The notes: generated by a model not told the origin, from the letters alone. Counted from the first letter of the stretch, positions 22,281 through 35,474 are shown. The stretch: DNA of 64,000 bases from Larix kaempferi (GCA_027924585.1 BSBM01000637.1:248001-312000); one strand, 5' to 3'. Numbers and translations: made by a program.

Positions 22281-25200
22281 AACCGTGGCTTTCATCCCGA
22301 AAGTTCATGTATGAAGAAGACTATAGATCAAATGTCCCTCCTTTTGGAAAAGAACAACATAACTCTTCCTGATGGTGCAAGGAAGAAGGATAGGAATGAT
22401 GATCATGAAAGAGGACAAGCACTCATGGCAACTGTTTCGAAGCCCACTACTCTCTTGATAGATTCGGGTGCATCGAATCATATGGCTGCAAATATTGATT
22501 ATTTTTCTTCATTAGATCCAAACAGCTCCATCCCCATCCATTTGGGAGATGACTCAAAAATTTCTTCAAAGGGCAAAGGTACGATTCATGTAGATCATGG
22601 AAGCTTTCAGAATGTTCTCTGTGTGCCTTCCTTGGCTTCAAATCTTCTTTCTGTGTATCAAATGACACACACTGGTGAACTGAAGCAAGTTACATTCAGC
22701 CCTAATACAGTTGAAATTTCTGATATCAAAAGTGGAAGACTTGTTGCAGTCGGAAAGGCAAACCACACTGCAAACTGCTATGAGTTTTCACACTTTATTC
22801 CGCTTGCAAAGCCCACTGCTCTTCGCACACATGGTAATGAGGTTAGTAGGCTATGGCATGAAAGATTTGGACATCTTAATTATAAGTATTTGCTGCTGCT
22901 ATCAAACAAATCCATGGTAGATGGTCTTCCACAACTCCGTTCCTCGAAGGGAATATGCACTGGTTGCATTATTAGGAAGCACCCCGAGCACAGATTCGAC
23001 CGCAGCAAAGCTAGCAGAGCTTCTACAATTTTGGGATTGATACATTCTGATATCAGTGGTCTGCTGCCCCATTCATCATTAAATGGTTCAAGGTATTTTT
23101 TGACATTTATTGATGATTTTTCGCACTTTACATGGGTATTCTTTCTCAAAAACAAGTCAGAAGTGCTTGGAAAATTCAAGGATTTTAAGGCTTCTGTTGA
23201 GACCGCCACTGAGAGAAAGATCAAAGATCTTAGATCTGATAATGGTGGAGAATATCTCAAGTCTAAGTTTCTACAACTTTGTGCCTAAAGCGGAATTCAG
23301 ATCCAACATACAGTTCCCTACACACCCCAGCAGAACGGTGTAGCGAAAAGGAAAAATCGGTCACTGAAAGAGATGGCTACATGCATGATTGAATCAAAAG
23401 GTTTGGCTACAAATATTTGGGATGAAGCAATCAATGTTGCTGCATACATACAGAACCATGTTCCACATTCATCCGTGAAAGGTATGACTCCTTTTGAATC
23501 ATTCTTTGGTCACAAACCGGATGTGTCAAATTTGAGAGTTTTTGGCTCTACTGCATGGGCTAGAATTCCTTCCAAGAAGAGACGAGCTTTGGATACACAA
23601 AGTATTGAGTGCATACTGATAGGATATGGGGAAGAATCAAAAGCATATAAACTCATGGATATCAGATCTAAAAATATATTCATAGAGCGCAGTGTGCAAT
23701 TTGAAGAACCGCTTCAAGAATTGCAACTAGTCGAGGAAGAGACTGCCGATTCACCGCCTTCACTAGAAGAAGATCCGTGCAGCGATAATGAAGGTATGAG
23801 TTCTGATATTTCTGATATTGTAGTAGCATATGATGATCATGACATATCAGGTTCGGAATTCGACCATTATGATCCTCCTCAGTTACCAAAGTGGGCCCAA
23901 AACACTCTTCAATCTGCTGGTTCGAACCTTGGAAATCCTGTTGATCCGAGACGAACAAGAGCAGACTTTCAAAGAGCAGGTATGGCTCTTTCTATTGCTG
24001 ATCCATTACTTCCTGAGATTTTTTATTTGATGGCTGGTTCAGATCCCACATCATACTATTCTGCTCACTGAGATCCGAGATGGCAAAGTGCCATGGATGA
24101 AGAGTACAATTCTCTTCAAAAGAACAACACATGGGAGCTAGTTTCTCTTCCACCTGGAAGAAAATTAGTGAAGTGTAAATGGGTCTACCACACGAAAGTT
24201 GCTGCTGATGGCTCTATCAGCAAATAAAAATCAAGTTTGGTGGAAAAAGGTTTCTCCCAAGTCCAAGGAGTGGACTACACTGAGACCTTTGCACCGGTTG
24301 CAAAAATGGATTCCATCCGCCTTGTTTTGGCTATTTCCGCATCCAAGCACTGGGAAGTACACCACATGGATGTGAAGAGTGCATTTCTACGTGGAGACCT
24401 TGATGAAGAGGTATATATGCAGAAGCCAGAGGGCTACACATCAGATCCATCATTAGTTTGCAGATTGAAGAAATCTTTGTATGGGTTAAAACAGGCCCCA
24501 AGAGCTTGGTATGCAAAGATGGACTCCTTCCTTCTTTCTTAGTATTTCCAAAGATGAAAATCTGATCCGAATGTGTATCTTTAGCGAGTTAAAGGTAACT
24601 TGTTGGTTATTGTACTTTATGTTGATGATCTTCTCATTACTGGTATCACTCTTACTTCAATAAACAAGCTAAAAACTTCCTTAAATCTAGCTTTTGACAT
24701 GAGCGATTTGGGCTTGCTGAGTCATTTTTTGGGCTTGGAGATAGCTCAAAATTTTGATGGGATCACTATATCTCAGCAAAAATATGCTTCCAACCTGTTA
24801 TTGAAGTTTAATATGGCTGAATGTAAGGCAGTCCCATTCCCATTCCTCTCAGGAATCAGTCTTGAGGAGGGAGATTCTACACCGCTTGCAGATTGCAGTA
24901 TGTATCGACAATTGATTGGTTCACTACTTTATTTGACACACTCAAGGACTGATGTTTCATATGTTGTGAGTGCCTTGTCAAGGTATATTCAGCAGCCACA
25001 TGAGCTTCATTGGAAAGCAGCCAAGCGGATCTTGTAGTATGTGCAAGGTACGAGACAGTTTGGCATACATTATGCTGCAGATTCTGAGCTTGATTTCATT
25101 GGTTTTACTGATTTAGATTGGGTAGGTGATAGCATTGATCGGAAGTCCACTTCTGGTTATGTTTTCATGATTGGTCATGGTGCTATTTTCTAGTCCAGCA

Positions 25201-25577
25201 AAAATCAAGAAGCCATTGCACTTTCTTCAGCAGAGGCAGAGTATCGAGGGGCAGTCAATGCCTGCATTCAGGCAGTTTGGTTGCAGGGTATTCTTTCCGA
25301 GTTTGGTTTTGGTGGCACTACTTCAACTATCCTATTTTGTGACAATCAAAGTGCTATCGAGATCTCCACAGATCCAGTTTAGCGGCAAAGGACTAAACAC
25401 ATTGAGATTCATATGCATTACATTCGATAGTTGGTGCATGATCGCACCATCATTCTGCAATATTGCCCTACTGATGAGCAAATTGCAGACATCTTCACCA
25501 AGAGCTTCACTGAGAAGAAGTTCTCTTACCTCCATTCACTGTTGGGGGTGAGTTCCATCATGGTGGAGACATATTGA
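22281..25577 (+). pseudogene. pol of copia III: protease, integrase, RT, RNase H
   Basis: In one uninterrupted frame are the protease (LLIDSGASNHMAAN, about 22450), the pre-integrase zinc domain (LWHERFGHLNYKY, then CTGCI), the integrase core (IHSDISG, FLTFIDDFSHFTWVF, DNGGEY), RT ([43 protein letters not shown]) and RNase H (RKSTSGY, SSAEAEYRG, FCDNQSA, KHIEIHMHYIR). After the gag stop come ten premature stops: 23286, 24069, 24225, 24540, 24555, 24582, 25035, 25191, 25380 and 25428. The natural end is TGA at 25575. YVDD and DNQS are intact. The stop at 25191 replaces a conserved Trp, and several others look like CAG to TAG. Confidence 0.9.
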
Positions 25578-25741
25578 TCCATTATTATGCTTTACCTTGA
25601 GGGGGGGCTTTCTTCCCACTGGGTTTTCCCTCTTTCCTCACTTAGTTTATTTTCAGCATTTTTTGGATTATTGTATTGGGGTGACCTTTGGTCTTAGTTA
25701 CCAGGGCCCCACATTATTTTCTTTTGCACATCATATTCTAG

Positions 25742-25753
25742 CTTGAGGGGGGG
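25742..25753 (+). promoter_or_regulatory. Polypurine tract of copia III
   Basis: The sequence CTTGAGGGGGGG abuts the 3' LTR. A second CTTGAGGGGGGG lies at about 25597-25608, 145 bp upstream, and may be an additional or ancestral tract. Confidence 0.85.
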
Positions 25754-26489
25754 TGTTCGTATATCCACATCATCGTTTTCAGGATCTTGCATGCAATTAG
25801 GGTTTGCATGCAAATTCTAGGGTTTGCATGCACTTTGCATGCATCCCAGTCACCAGGTTGATGCCTCCAGCACCTTAGCCACCTTATTCTAGCACTCGGG
25901 AGCCACTTACTTCAAATTTTTAGCCCTCCTAGTCAGTAAGGCGCCCACTTCTCACCTACTTCCAGAGAAGGGCGGACTTCTTCACCTACCACTGCAGTTC
26001 CACTTCAGTTACACTCAGTTAGCTCTGATTCTCCCTGATTTGAGGCTAGTTTCACTCCCGACTGACTGTTTCACTTTCATTGGACCTCCAGATTGACTAG
26101 ATGACTTGTTCTGACTTCAGTTAGCCTCCCATGCGCCCTCCACTGAGCATCCTTCCCTTAATCAGTGCTAAACATTTCAGTTACACTTGTTACACTCAGT
26201 TAGACTCAGATTGACACTTGGATGACTGGTTCTTGTGCATTGATGACCACCACCGATTGATGATGAGGACTCCTAGTTGGAGTCAAGCTACTCCATTCAG
26301 TGATTCAAATGAACTCCTTAGGCAATTCGAATTGCTCAGTCATTGTTACTGTATTCTATTGTAATTATTCACCCTCATTGGGATATTGAGCACTGATGCA
26401 TGTTTTGCACAGTTTTACACCATATTTTCTATGTTCATCTGTTGTGATTGATTTACTTGTTCATTAGATCTGCTGTGACTAATTTTACA
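25754..26489 (+). repeat. 3' LTR of copia III
   Basis: It begins TGTTCGTATATCC, ends AATTTTACA and is 736 bp, against 576 bp for the 5' copy. It retains the block with CCAGTCACCAGGTTG and CTTCTCACCTACTTCC that the 5' copy has lost. Confidence 0.9.
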
Positions 26490-26764
26490 AGTACTGATCT
26501 GATGGAAGTGTACCTGGCTATAGATGCAAAAGTATTTTCATAGTCTATCCCCTCTTTCTGAGAGAAGCCACGAACTACAATCCTTGCTTTGTATTTTTCT
26601 ATGCTACCATCTGCATCATGCTTGATCTTATAGATCCACTTGGAAGTAACAACAGACTTCCCTTCAGGTCTTGGGACTGCATCCCAAACATAATTCTTCA
26701 TGATCAATTGGTACTCCTTGATCATGGCATTCTTCCCGAATCCTGGGAACTTCAATATCTTCAA
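26490..26764 (-). pseudogene. N-terminal RT segment of copia II
   Basis: The minus frame reads NYVWDAVPRPEGKSVVTSKW, then IYKIKHDADGSIEKYKARIV and FSQKEGIDYENTF. This is the start of copia RT, the counterpart of WELVPLP...KWVYKxKxxxDG. It joins the main RT part at 20534 when copia III is removed, with agtac duplicated at the junction. At 26764 recognisable pol sequence ends abruptly. Confidence 0.85.
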
Positions 26765-29487
26765 TAGATAACTTTGTTGCTGAAAAAATGTTGTAGTCCT
26801 TCTTTTGTAGGTGATGGTATATGATCTTTCCTACAAAAAAAATTAAATTGCATGATTAGAAACATCTCGTAGTTTTCAGAACAAATTCTTACACATAAAT
26901 AAATATGTCATTCAGTCATGCAATTATCTTAGCCAATGCTTCAATACAACATTTATCCATATCCCGTAACTTTCTAGATGCCTTCCAATCTTTACCAGAA
27001 CATTGTTAAGAGTGTGCACAACTCCCAACATGTCAACAAAGAGGTTTCATTCTAGATAAGTAGCAATGGAATGTTGTACAGTGCCATAGGCCACTTACCC
27101 ATCACATGCATATTAGTAGTATACTGTTCATTAATGCGATTATTCTAATATGCATAATACACACCCTAAGTCTAGGAACATAAGCATATACATCATTGAG
27201 CAATATTATTTAAACAAACAAGTATGCAAGAAATGACAATTCAAATACTTATCTTTGTTTGGTTGTAGGGTGGACTCCCTCTAAATATTTGCTCCCTTGC
27301 AGGAACTACTGGAGTGTGCTCCCTCTTGATCTTTGCTTCCTGGATTACCTGTCTTTGAATTTATATCCATCCTCGATCACTATGCATACTTACTAGTATC
27401 ATCATTGTGTTATCCTTAAGGTCTCATACATACATTCATTAGTATAATCTCAATACTATCAAAACACAATAATATTAAACATGTATAGTCGTGATCATTT
27501 CAAACACAAATAATAATCATTAGCATTCAATGTTTTAGGGAAGAATTCTCTTACTCATGCATATTCATATTTGACCATAGAACTCTTCTGGTTAGTCATA
27601 TCATCAATCAAGGTAAGAGACATAATATGCATAAACCCTAGATTACTTAAATTTTTAACTTCATAAATAATCATTATTAATCATGCCATGTATACTTATA
27701 TAAGAGATCCTAACACAAGGTAGGATTCTAACTTGATATAGGAAAAAAATACCTGGATTAATATGTTAGATGGTTATGTCTAACATACCCACATGATGTC
27801 TTCTTGTTCTCTTAAATGACTTATGCTAGTAACCTACATATCTCATAGGTTAAGCATTGTAGAACCAAATTATACATACCTTGTAAGTAGAGCTTCTATG
27901 TGATCCATGAAAATGGATAAATCTTTGTTTTCATGTCACCATGGTCATATGTTCTTCAGCTACATGATTTGTCTTTCTTGATGTACCTTTCATGTTAGTG
28001 GACAACATCAACCTCATACAACACCACAATGCATTAGTACAATCATAAGTGTCAAAACCCTAATCAATGAATATCTTCTATCATGCATTCATATTTTTAT
28101 TAAGGTGATAGAACAAGTCTGAAACTAATCAAGATTGTACTAATCTTAATGAAGACAAACATATCATACACTTAATCATGAACAGATCTCGAAACATACC
28201 TGGTTAAGTCATACCTGTCGAGTTTGCTTGTAATCTTCTTATGTAAGGCCTTAGCCTCATCTCCCTATGAAATAGGAACTTCTTCACTTATGCAGGTGAC
28301 CAATCCATTCTCTTCTAGGATTAACCCAATCCACTTGAATTGCAAAAACTGGATCTAGAGTTGGATTAGGGTTTGTCAGGAAAACCCTAAAAATTCAAAC
28401 TTTGAATTTCAAACATCTGAAAGGATACAAAGATGCGCCTTTATGATCTGATTAGCCTGGTATACTCAGAATTTGAAAAATGCAAAGTTTCACCCCTCAA
28501 ATTTGCTTTTCAATTTTTCAGGATTCACTGGGGAGGACCCTGAATTAGGGTTTGAGTTTCCCGGAGCTTCACCCAACCAAAAAGTTTGATCCAAATCTCT
28601 AAACTTCAATTTTTCCAAGGAACTTCTAGCTATGGTCACTGATTTCAAAAATTCTCGTTTTTGCAGAAGCCCTAATTTTTCACCTTTCCGATCAAAGTCC
28701 CGAACAAGGGTTTGATCAAGCCCAGCCTTCTACCCAACCAAAAAATTTGATCTTGGTCTCTAAATTTCTATTTTTATGAGGAGCATCAAGCTGTGGTCTC
28801 TGATACAAAAATTCCAACATTCTCTGAAACCCTAAAATCCCGGAGCCATGAATGAAGGTGCTCAAAATCCAATTCTGTTTTGACATAAATATGCACCTTA
28901 TTTTTTCTGGTGTAACTCCGAAATTTCAGATCTACAGGGTCTGAAAATTCTCCCTGTGGTAGCTCGACCTATTATATTTCCAACCCCATAAGTTTGACCT
29001 CAAATGGGTTCTTTGAGAGAGAGTTATTCCAAATGTCGCAACGTGACCTGTTTATGGGATAAAACAGGAGAGCGAACTTGTATGGTGTGCCACGTGTCAT
29101 TGATTTAGTTTCGGTCTCTAAAAAACTTACCTGAGAAATTACAGTCTGTTCCCTACCTGTCACATTTTACGAAATTTCATTTGGAGCTTCCTAGCCCAAG
29201 TTATGAACTTTTTTCGCAGGTCACCTGTTTATGACTCAGATCTGGAAGAGGCAGAAACTCTAACTTGTATTGATCATAAATCAAAAAGTAAAACGAATTA
29301 GAGGTTGTCCTTTGGACACAAGGTATGGGGATCTTATCTTCTACCTGTAAGATTTTCAGATCCTGAAACCTCGCCTGAATGTATTTATAGTGAAATTTCT
29401 ACGAAGACTGGTTTTTGCTATATCAAGCCCTAGCTTTGTAAGTGAAACAAGTGTCATAAATGCCATACCATGCCTTCTTTCAGGCTA
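26765..29487. other. 2.7 kb of unrecognised sequence in place of copia II gag-protease-integrase
   Basis: Between the RT start and the primer binding site, where gag, protease and integrase should lie, no frame longer than about 65 codons and no copia motif is visible on either strand. The composition is AT-rich and resembles plant intron or intergenic DNA. On the minus strand a TATA-like CTATAAATAC is present near 29380-29390. It could be captured host DNA, an untranslated leader of a non-autonomous family, or a very degraded insertion. I cannot name its origin. Confidence 0.5.
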
Positions 29488-29499
29488 GCTCTGATACCA
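29488..29499 (-). promoter_or_regulatory. Primer binding site of copia II
   Basis: The minus strand reads TGGTATCAGAGC directly next to the 5' LTR, an initiator-Met tRNA type site. Confidence 0.9.
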
Positions 29500-30100
29500 T
29501 GTTAGTTTTTCAGAAATTTCAATCTGATCTAGGATCTTAACTGAGAGAATAACATGTATAGCATATCTACAACATATCAATCAGGGACACAATAATGCAA
29601 GCACACAAGAGACACAGAGTTTCACCGGGGAAAACCAAGAAGGTGAAAAACCCCACAACTTCCTCAGAGATAGATATAGCAATGATACAACCCAAGCATA
29701 AGAGATAGTCTTATCCTAGCAGCAGATTCTCCTCCTCCACTAGTGCGCCACTCTCCAATGAGTGTGTGAGAGAGAAAATAGAATGATCAAATAGAGTGCC
29801 TCCCGCACTCTATTTATACATGACTTGACTTACCTAATAACCTTTGCTAGGTCGGCCTTAACTTAACCACATAACATAATGTTGACAGGTCCGACCCCCA
29901 ATAGGGTGGTCTAATAACCCTTTGACCCACATGACTTATACAGGGCCGACCCCATTAAGGTGGTCTAATAACCCATCAAGTATAAGTTACGACACTAACA
30001 ATATAAATAATGACACTTCCGTATAGAGGAATATCACCATCTCTATAGGAGTACAATATACATATGTGAAATACATTCCGAAGTTACAAATACATCAACA
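29500..30100 (-). repeat. 5' LTR of copia II
   Basis: It begins TGTTAGTTTTTCAG and ends ACATCAACA, followed by ttccg (30101-30105). A minus-strand TATA box (TATAAATAGAG) lies at about 29808-29818. The 3' copy has lost it, which suggests the promoter decayed there after insertion. Confidence 0.9.
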
Positions 30101-30105
30101 TTCCG

Positions 30106-31484
30106 AAGCCATACTGCTTCACAACTAGTAGAGCAAGCAGCTATATATTCTGCTTTAGCTGTGCTGAGAGCCACACTTGACTGCTTCCTACTAAACCACG
30201 AGATCATGGCAGATCCTAGACAATAACATCCACTTGATGTATATTTCCCCTCTAATACACTTCCTACCCAATCAACATCTGTGTAGCCATATAATCTGAA
30301 TTCCTGATCTCCATGATAACATAGACCAAAATATAGCATACCCTTTAGGTACCTCATCACATGCTTTGCAGCTATCAGGTGAACTCATCTAGGTTCCACT
30401 AGATACTGACTCAAAGTGTTCACCGCAAAGCATATATCTGGCCTGGTATTTGTCATATACATTAATGACCCAATAATCTGTCTGTACAGAGTCACATCCA
30501 CTAAATCTAAAGAGTCATCAGCTAACAGCTTCAAGTTGGAATCCATGGGAGTGGCCATGGCTTTGCATTCCAACATATCGAATCTTTTCAAGATTTCCAT
30601 AGCATACTTACCCTAGTTGAGAAAGATTCCTTCTGGACCTTGCCATACTTCCAAACCTAGGAAGTAGTGAATCAATCCCAGATCTTTCATCTCAAATTCT
30701 AAAGAGAGCTTCTTCTTGCAATCGATAATCTGTTTCTCATTTCCAGTCAGAAATAGATCATCCACAGATAGCAACAATATGACAGGTTCATCATCCATAA
30801 CCTTGAGATAAAGATTAAGATCAGCTTTACTTTTGGTAAAGCCCAAGCTTGTCAAGAAATTGTCAATTCTTCCATACCAAGCTCTGGGAGCTTGCTTTAA
30901 CCCATACAAAGCATTCTTTAGTTTGCACACATGGGTTCTTCCATCTTCCACCTCAAATCCTTTTGGTTGTTCTATGTACACTTCTTCCTCAATCACACCA
31001 TTCAGGAAAGCTGTATTTACATCCATCTAGTGTAATTTCCACTTCATCATGGATGCAATTGCCATGATGGTTCTAATGGAAGTGTACCCTGCAACTGGTG
31101 CAAAAGTCTCTTCATAGTCAATTCCCTCTTTCTGAGAGAATCCTATGGCCACGAACCTTGCTTTATATTTTTCAATGCTACCATTTGTAGCATGCTTTAT
31201 TTTGTATATCCATTTGGAGGACACCACACTTTTGTCTTTTGGTCTGGGAACTATATCCAAAACATCATTCTTCATTATTGACTAGTACTCCTCAGTCATT
31301 GTCTCTACCCACTCTTTCTTATGAGATGCCTCTTTATAACTAGTGGGTTCTTGATCTACCAGATCACACATCAAAGCCATATAGTTGGAAAATGACTTTG
31401 GTTTCTTGCTCACTTTGGTGGAGCCTTCAGGAGCTCCATACTTTTTTGATCCTAGTATAATATCTCTTGCCCATGCTGGCCTTC
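30106..31484 (-). pseudogene. Reverse transcriptase and RNase H (5' part) of copia I
   Basis: Reading the minus strand from 31484: RPAWARDIILGSKKYG linker, [97 protein letters not shown] and, in RNase H, GYTDVDWVG, STAKAEYIAACSTSCEAVWL. Stops at 31027, 30613 and 30385 interrupt it; all look like single changes (for example CAG to TAG). The catalytic YVDD has become SVDD. RNase H is cut at 30105 by copia II and continues at 17244. Confidence 0.9.
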
Positions 31485-31917
31485 TGTGATGAACCTATAA
31501 TAATTAATTAATGCAAATACACGAGATATAAAAAATAATAGAACTCAGAATCACTTTTATATTGATCACGGGCCACTTCGAGGGGGCAACCTCCTTTGAG
31601 CAAGCTCAATACAATTAACTTCACGGTGCCTTCATAGGACTCAACACACACTTATATACTAAGTCTAGGCACCAATACCATGGGTCAATACTATGTGTCA
31701 ATACAAACCACGGGCTAAGTCTAGGCGCCAATACTATTGTCAAAACCATGGGACATATAATACTATGGGATGACTTACAAAGCATATGCTTCCAATACTA
31801 TGGATCAATACTATGGGCTAATATAAACTATGGATCAACAAATACTACGGGATGACTTACAAAGCGTATGCGTCCAACAACAATATACTAACAAAGTAAA
31901 GACATGGGTTCCTAACA
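31485..31917 (-). repeat. LTR A (3' end of the array)
   Basis: It begins TGTGATGAACCTATAATAA and ends GGTTCCTAACA. The minus strand next to it, from 31918, carries the polypurine tract AAGGGAGAGGCGA. The left flank is ccttc. Confidence 0.9.
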
Positions 31918-34900
31918 TCGCCTCTCCCTTAGAAAAATCTTTGTTCTCAAAGCTTTAGATGTGGAAATTGATGCAGAATCTGAAGGAGTGGGTCCCCTGT
32001 AACATCCTCGGGTTGCATTCCGAGCCACTGGCACCTTTGGAGTTTCAGGGAGGATTGCATGGAAGGATGTAGACGAAGAAGAACCATATTAGCGATGTGA
32101 AAAGTGCGCTCAGAACGGTGTTGATCGGCTTGTTGTTTCAGTCGAATTCTTGCCATGTGAAAATTGTCCTACAGAATGAGAAGAAGCTGATCACGGTTTC
32201 GAAGAATTGAGTCAATTGCCTGAACTGGGAAGCTACTGAAGGTGTATGGAAGAAGAACTGGTGATGCATGTACAAAGACTGCTTCATATGGTGTCCTTTG
32301 AGATGTGGTACTATACCACTGGAGCGCTTCTAGGAAATCCATAGAAATAGTTGTCCAAATCTGTGGAGGGATGGGTAAGGGTTCGAGCAGTCCTGAAAGA
32401 AGGGTCATTTCACCCTTGTTGACCTGGAAAGTATCATAGTCAACCACCATCCATTGAATTGTCCTTTTGAGTCCCTACCAAAAGAAGTTACATTGTTCCT
32501 GGTCATACATTTTGAGGAACCCAGAGTGCCCTACTGATGAAGAAGCATGGAGTTCATAGAAGAGATAGCCTCGTTGAACAGATTGCAACCAATTTGGAAC
32601 AAGCAGAGAAATAGTTGTAAGAGAAACTGGGTCATCAAATGTGCGAGGAGGAGCATCTTCCACCATATTGTCCTTACCCTTTTGGTAAGTGGTCGCATAG
32701 TCATAACCCATGAGTTGGATAACCCATTTCAGGTGTTTTGGGGAGGAGACCCATTGTTCCAGAAAAGTTTCCAGACTCTGGAGATCAGTCTTGATGCAGA
32801 AATAATTCCCCAATAGGGATGGCTTCCACTTCTGGACTGTATGCAAAATAGTCATCATTTCCTGCTGAGAGGTAGATACGGCTAAATTCTTACCAGAAAG
32901 GTCTCTTGAAGGCAACAAGCTCATTGGTTCAGCAAAGACACTTGCATATCTATCCAAGGAAGTAGTGGAGACTGTTGATGGGTGCATCTGAATGGAATCG
33001 AGCTGAGCAATGACACCATGTGAATTCTTCTTAAGTATTTTTTCTAGGCGATGTGAACTGATGATACAGAGAGACCCTGGTTGTAATCCCATAAATTTGT
33101 GTTGTGCCCCATTGACTGAAAACTGCATCCAAAGCTTAGCAAAATCCCATAAGATGGGGCCAAGTGTGCATAACCATTGAAGGCCCAAAACCACATCACA
33201 TCCGCCTAAGGACAAGGCAAACATGTGAGAACGCAGGTTATAATCTTCCATAGAGATACGCACATTGTGACACTTCCCCTTGCAAGGTAAGGTGCCCCCA
33301 TTGGCAACCGTGACTTCAAAGTTGGAGCAAGGATGGACAAAACAATCAGCCTGTTTGGCAATCCGAGGATCAATGAAGTTATGAGTGCTACCAGAATCAA
33401 TGAGTATGGTAAGAGGGAGCTTCTTGAAGTATCCCCTGACTCACATTGTTTGTGGGCTGGTGACGCCGATTACAGCATGGAGAGAGATCTCGGGTGGGTC
33501 GTCCTGAGATAGGGTGTCAACAGGCGGGTGTTGAATGTTGACCTGATCATCTACTGTATTTGGAGCTTCTTCATCAAGTTTTTAGGTAGCGGAGAATCCA
33601 CATCCAAGAGATAGAGATTTTTTTTAACACATCTATGTCCCCGAGTGAATTTCTCATCACAATTATAACAAAGCCCTTTTTCTCAACGTGCTTGCATCTC
33701 TGTTTCAGACAATTGCTTGATAGGAGTTGGTTGAGGAGCAGGCGTGATGGGAAGTCGTTGGGAACCCATATTTTTGAAGGGAACAAAGGTGGGTTTGGAG
33801 CGTTGTTGAGTTGTGATCTTGTCCACAGCCAGCTTAGCCAACCCTAGGACTTCCATCATTGTGTTGGGACAAAACATTTTGACCTTTGAGTGGATTTCAT
33901 GCTTGAGACCACTGATAAAACAACTCCTGTAGAATTCATCGGACAATCCTTCTGTGTGATTGGCTAGTTTCTCAAATTTCATCTGATACTCTCTCACTGT
34001 GCCAGTTTGGTGAAATTTAGTGAGTGCTCCTGTGAAGTCGTCAAAAGAAATAGGACCAAATCGTGACAAAAGGAGTTGGAAAAAATCTGTCCAGTTTGGC
34101 TCGGGATGAGCTTTGATGTACCAACGGTACCATTGAAGGGCTTCCTGTTCCAAATGAAAGGATGCAAGTGGAACTTTCTGAACATCAAAAGTCTTTTTTC
34201 AGACTGATATATTGTTCTGCTCGGTATATCCATCCAGTCGGATCAGTACCATTGAAGCGAGGAAAATCAAGCTTCGGCCCACGAAAATTGTTGGAAGAAG
34301 AGAACCCGGGGGCTGCAAAAGATTCTGGCTGTCGGTTATTGTTCATGGCTGAATGTTGAAAATCGAGGTTGAGAAATTTTTCATCCAGATCTTGGAGTTT
34401 GGTTTGGATGGCTGCAAGTGCTTCCTCCATGGTGTTTGCTCCTTTGCAAGTGACAACCATAACCAGTAATTTTTTTATTTTTTTTTTTGTGGAGGGGGGA
34501 GCGAATTGATAGAAAAACACAAACACAAGCTTATTTAGTAAGGGGAAATTTAGATTTGGGAAAAACTTGGAGGGGTAATTAGAGTTTGACTAGGTTTTCG
34601 ACACTTTCTAAGGGACAGGGAAGCAAAAAATGAGGATTTCAGAAGCGGGAACTCTATGGTAAAATTTAAAGGCAATCGGGTGAATATTGAAGAAGTTATG
34701 GCAAACCCTGAAAATAGACAAATGTGGGATTTCTGGTCTTGGGAAGTGGAATTTGGGATATGGTCTTCAGGAATGAAATATGCATAATGGGATTGCAGGG
34801 ATGTCAGTGAAGTTTCAGAGAAAACAGAGTTGAAATAAGGGAGATATGGCCGAAATAAGTGTCAAGGATTTTTATTTTTATTTTTTTTCCAGAAATGAAT

Positions 34901-35474
34901 CGGCAACAGCGACGCGGAAGGGATCCACAACAGATGGATCTGCAATGGTGCGGAAGGGATCGAAAACGGATGGATCTGAAACAGCGACTAGATCTGGAAC
35001 GACTTTCAGAATAGATCTGAAACGGCTAGATCTGGAGCGGAAGTGATCAGCAACAGTTCAACTGAAAATAGATATGGACCCCAGGTATGTACGGCTTCCT
35101 AACAGATAAGGTGTTTCATTCGGCCACCAATGCTGTCTGACGGCTTGCGTATTGGGGCAGTACCCCTCACTCCATGGCTCAGGTAAAACTTATAACCGCT
35201 TTGCCACAAACGACAGCTCTTGGTTTACCTCATGGGTGGGAACTAGGCAATCAGGTAGGGGTCGTTGCCCTTTTCGCTGGCAGGTCCTCTCAATGGGCCA
35301 ACTACTTTGGGGTTCCTGTGGTACTCCTCACAATGAGTTTTAGGGCTTATGCCCAAGTACTTCCCACAGTTAAGTGGATAGGGATTATTCCCAAATCTGA
35401 AGCAGCAATAGATGCGAAAAAAAATTTGGCAGAATTTCCACCCAACGAGCCCAAGAAAGTGCTCTGATACCGGA
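31918..35474 (-). pseudogene. Array unit 1: gag-protease-RNase H-integrase remnant
   Basis: On the minus strand gag starts in MEEALAAIQTKLQDLDEK (about 34432) and continues with LDFPRFNGTDPTGWIYRAEQ and a retrotransposon gag body (EALQWYRWYIKAHPEPNW). A frameshift lies between 34185 and 34153, and the knuckle and protease region is further broken. From 33263 to 31947 it follows unit 2 with stops: protease tail, RNase H, integrase zinc domain and C-terminal region with the chromodomain-like end. It has the same two internal deletions as the other units. A primer binding site lies at the right end. Confidence 0.85.

Larger units (their letters stand above)
20540..26489 (+). mobile_element. Copia III: complete but dead Ty1/copia element
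   Basis: The order is 5' LTR (20540-21115), PBS TGGTATCAGAGC (21116-21127), gag-pol (21498-25577), a polypurine tract (25742-25753) and 3' LTR (25754-26489). It is flanked by agtac on both sides (20535-20539 and 26490-26494). It lies opposite in direction to its host copia II. The whole gag-pol stays in one frame with eleven premature stops and no frameshift. Confidence 0.95.
17245..30100 (-). mobile_element. Copia II: Ty1/copia element with copia III inside
   Basis: LTRs of 605 bp (17245-17849, 3') and 601 bp (29500-30100, 5') flank an internal part on the minus strand. The target duplication is ttccg on both sides (17240-17244 and 30101-30105). The PBS is TGGTATCAGAGC (29488-29499). RT and RNase H are present, split by copia III (20540-26489). 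The interval where gag, protease and integrase should lie (26765-29487) holds no such coding remains. The LTRs are close to each other in sequence, so the insertion is comparatively recent. Confidence 0.9.

Noticed and set aside
26765-29487. A host gene in the copia II insert
   Set aside because: No exon-like frame, start or protein motif could be supported, so it is listed as unidentified sequence.
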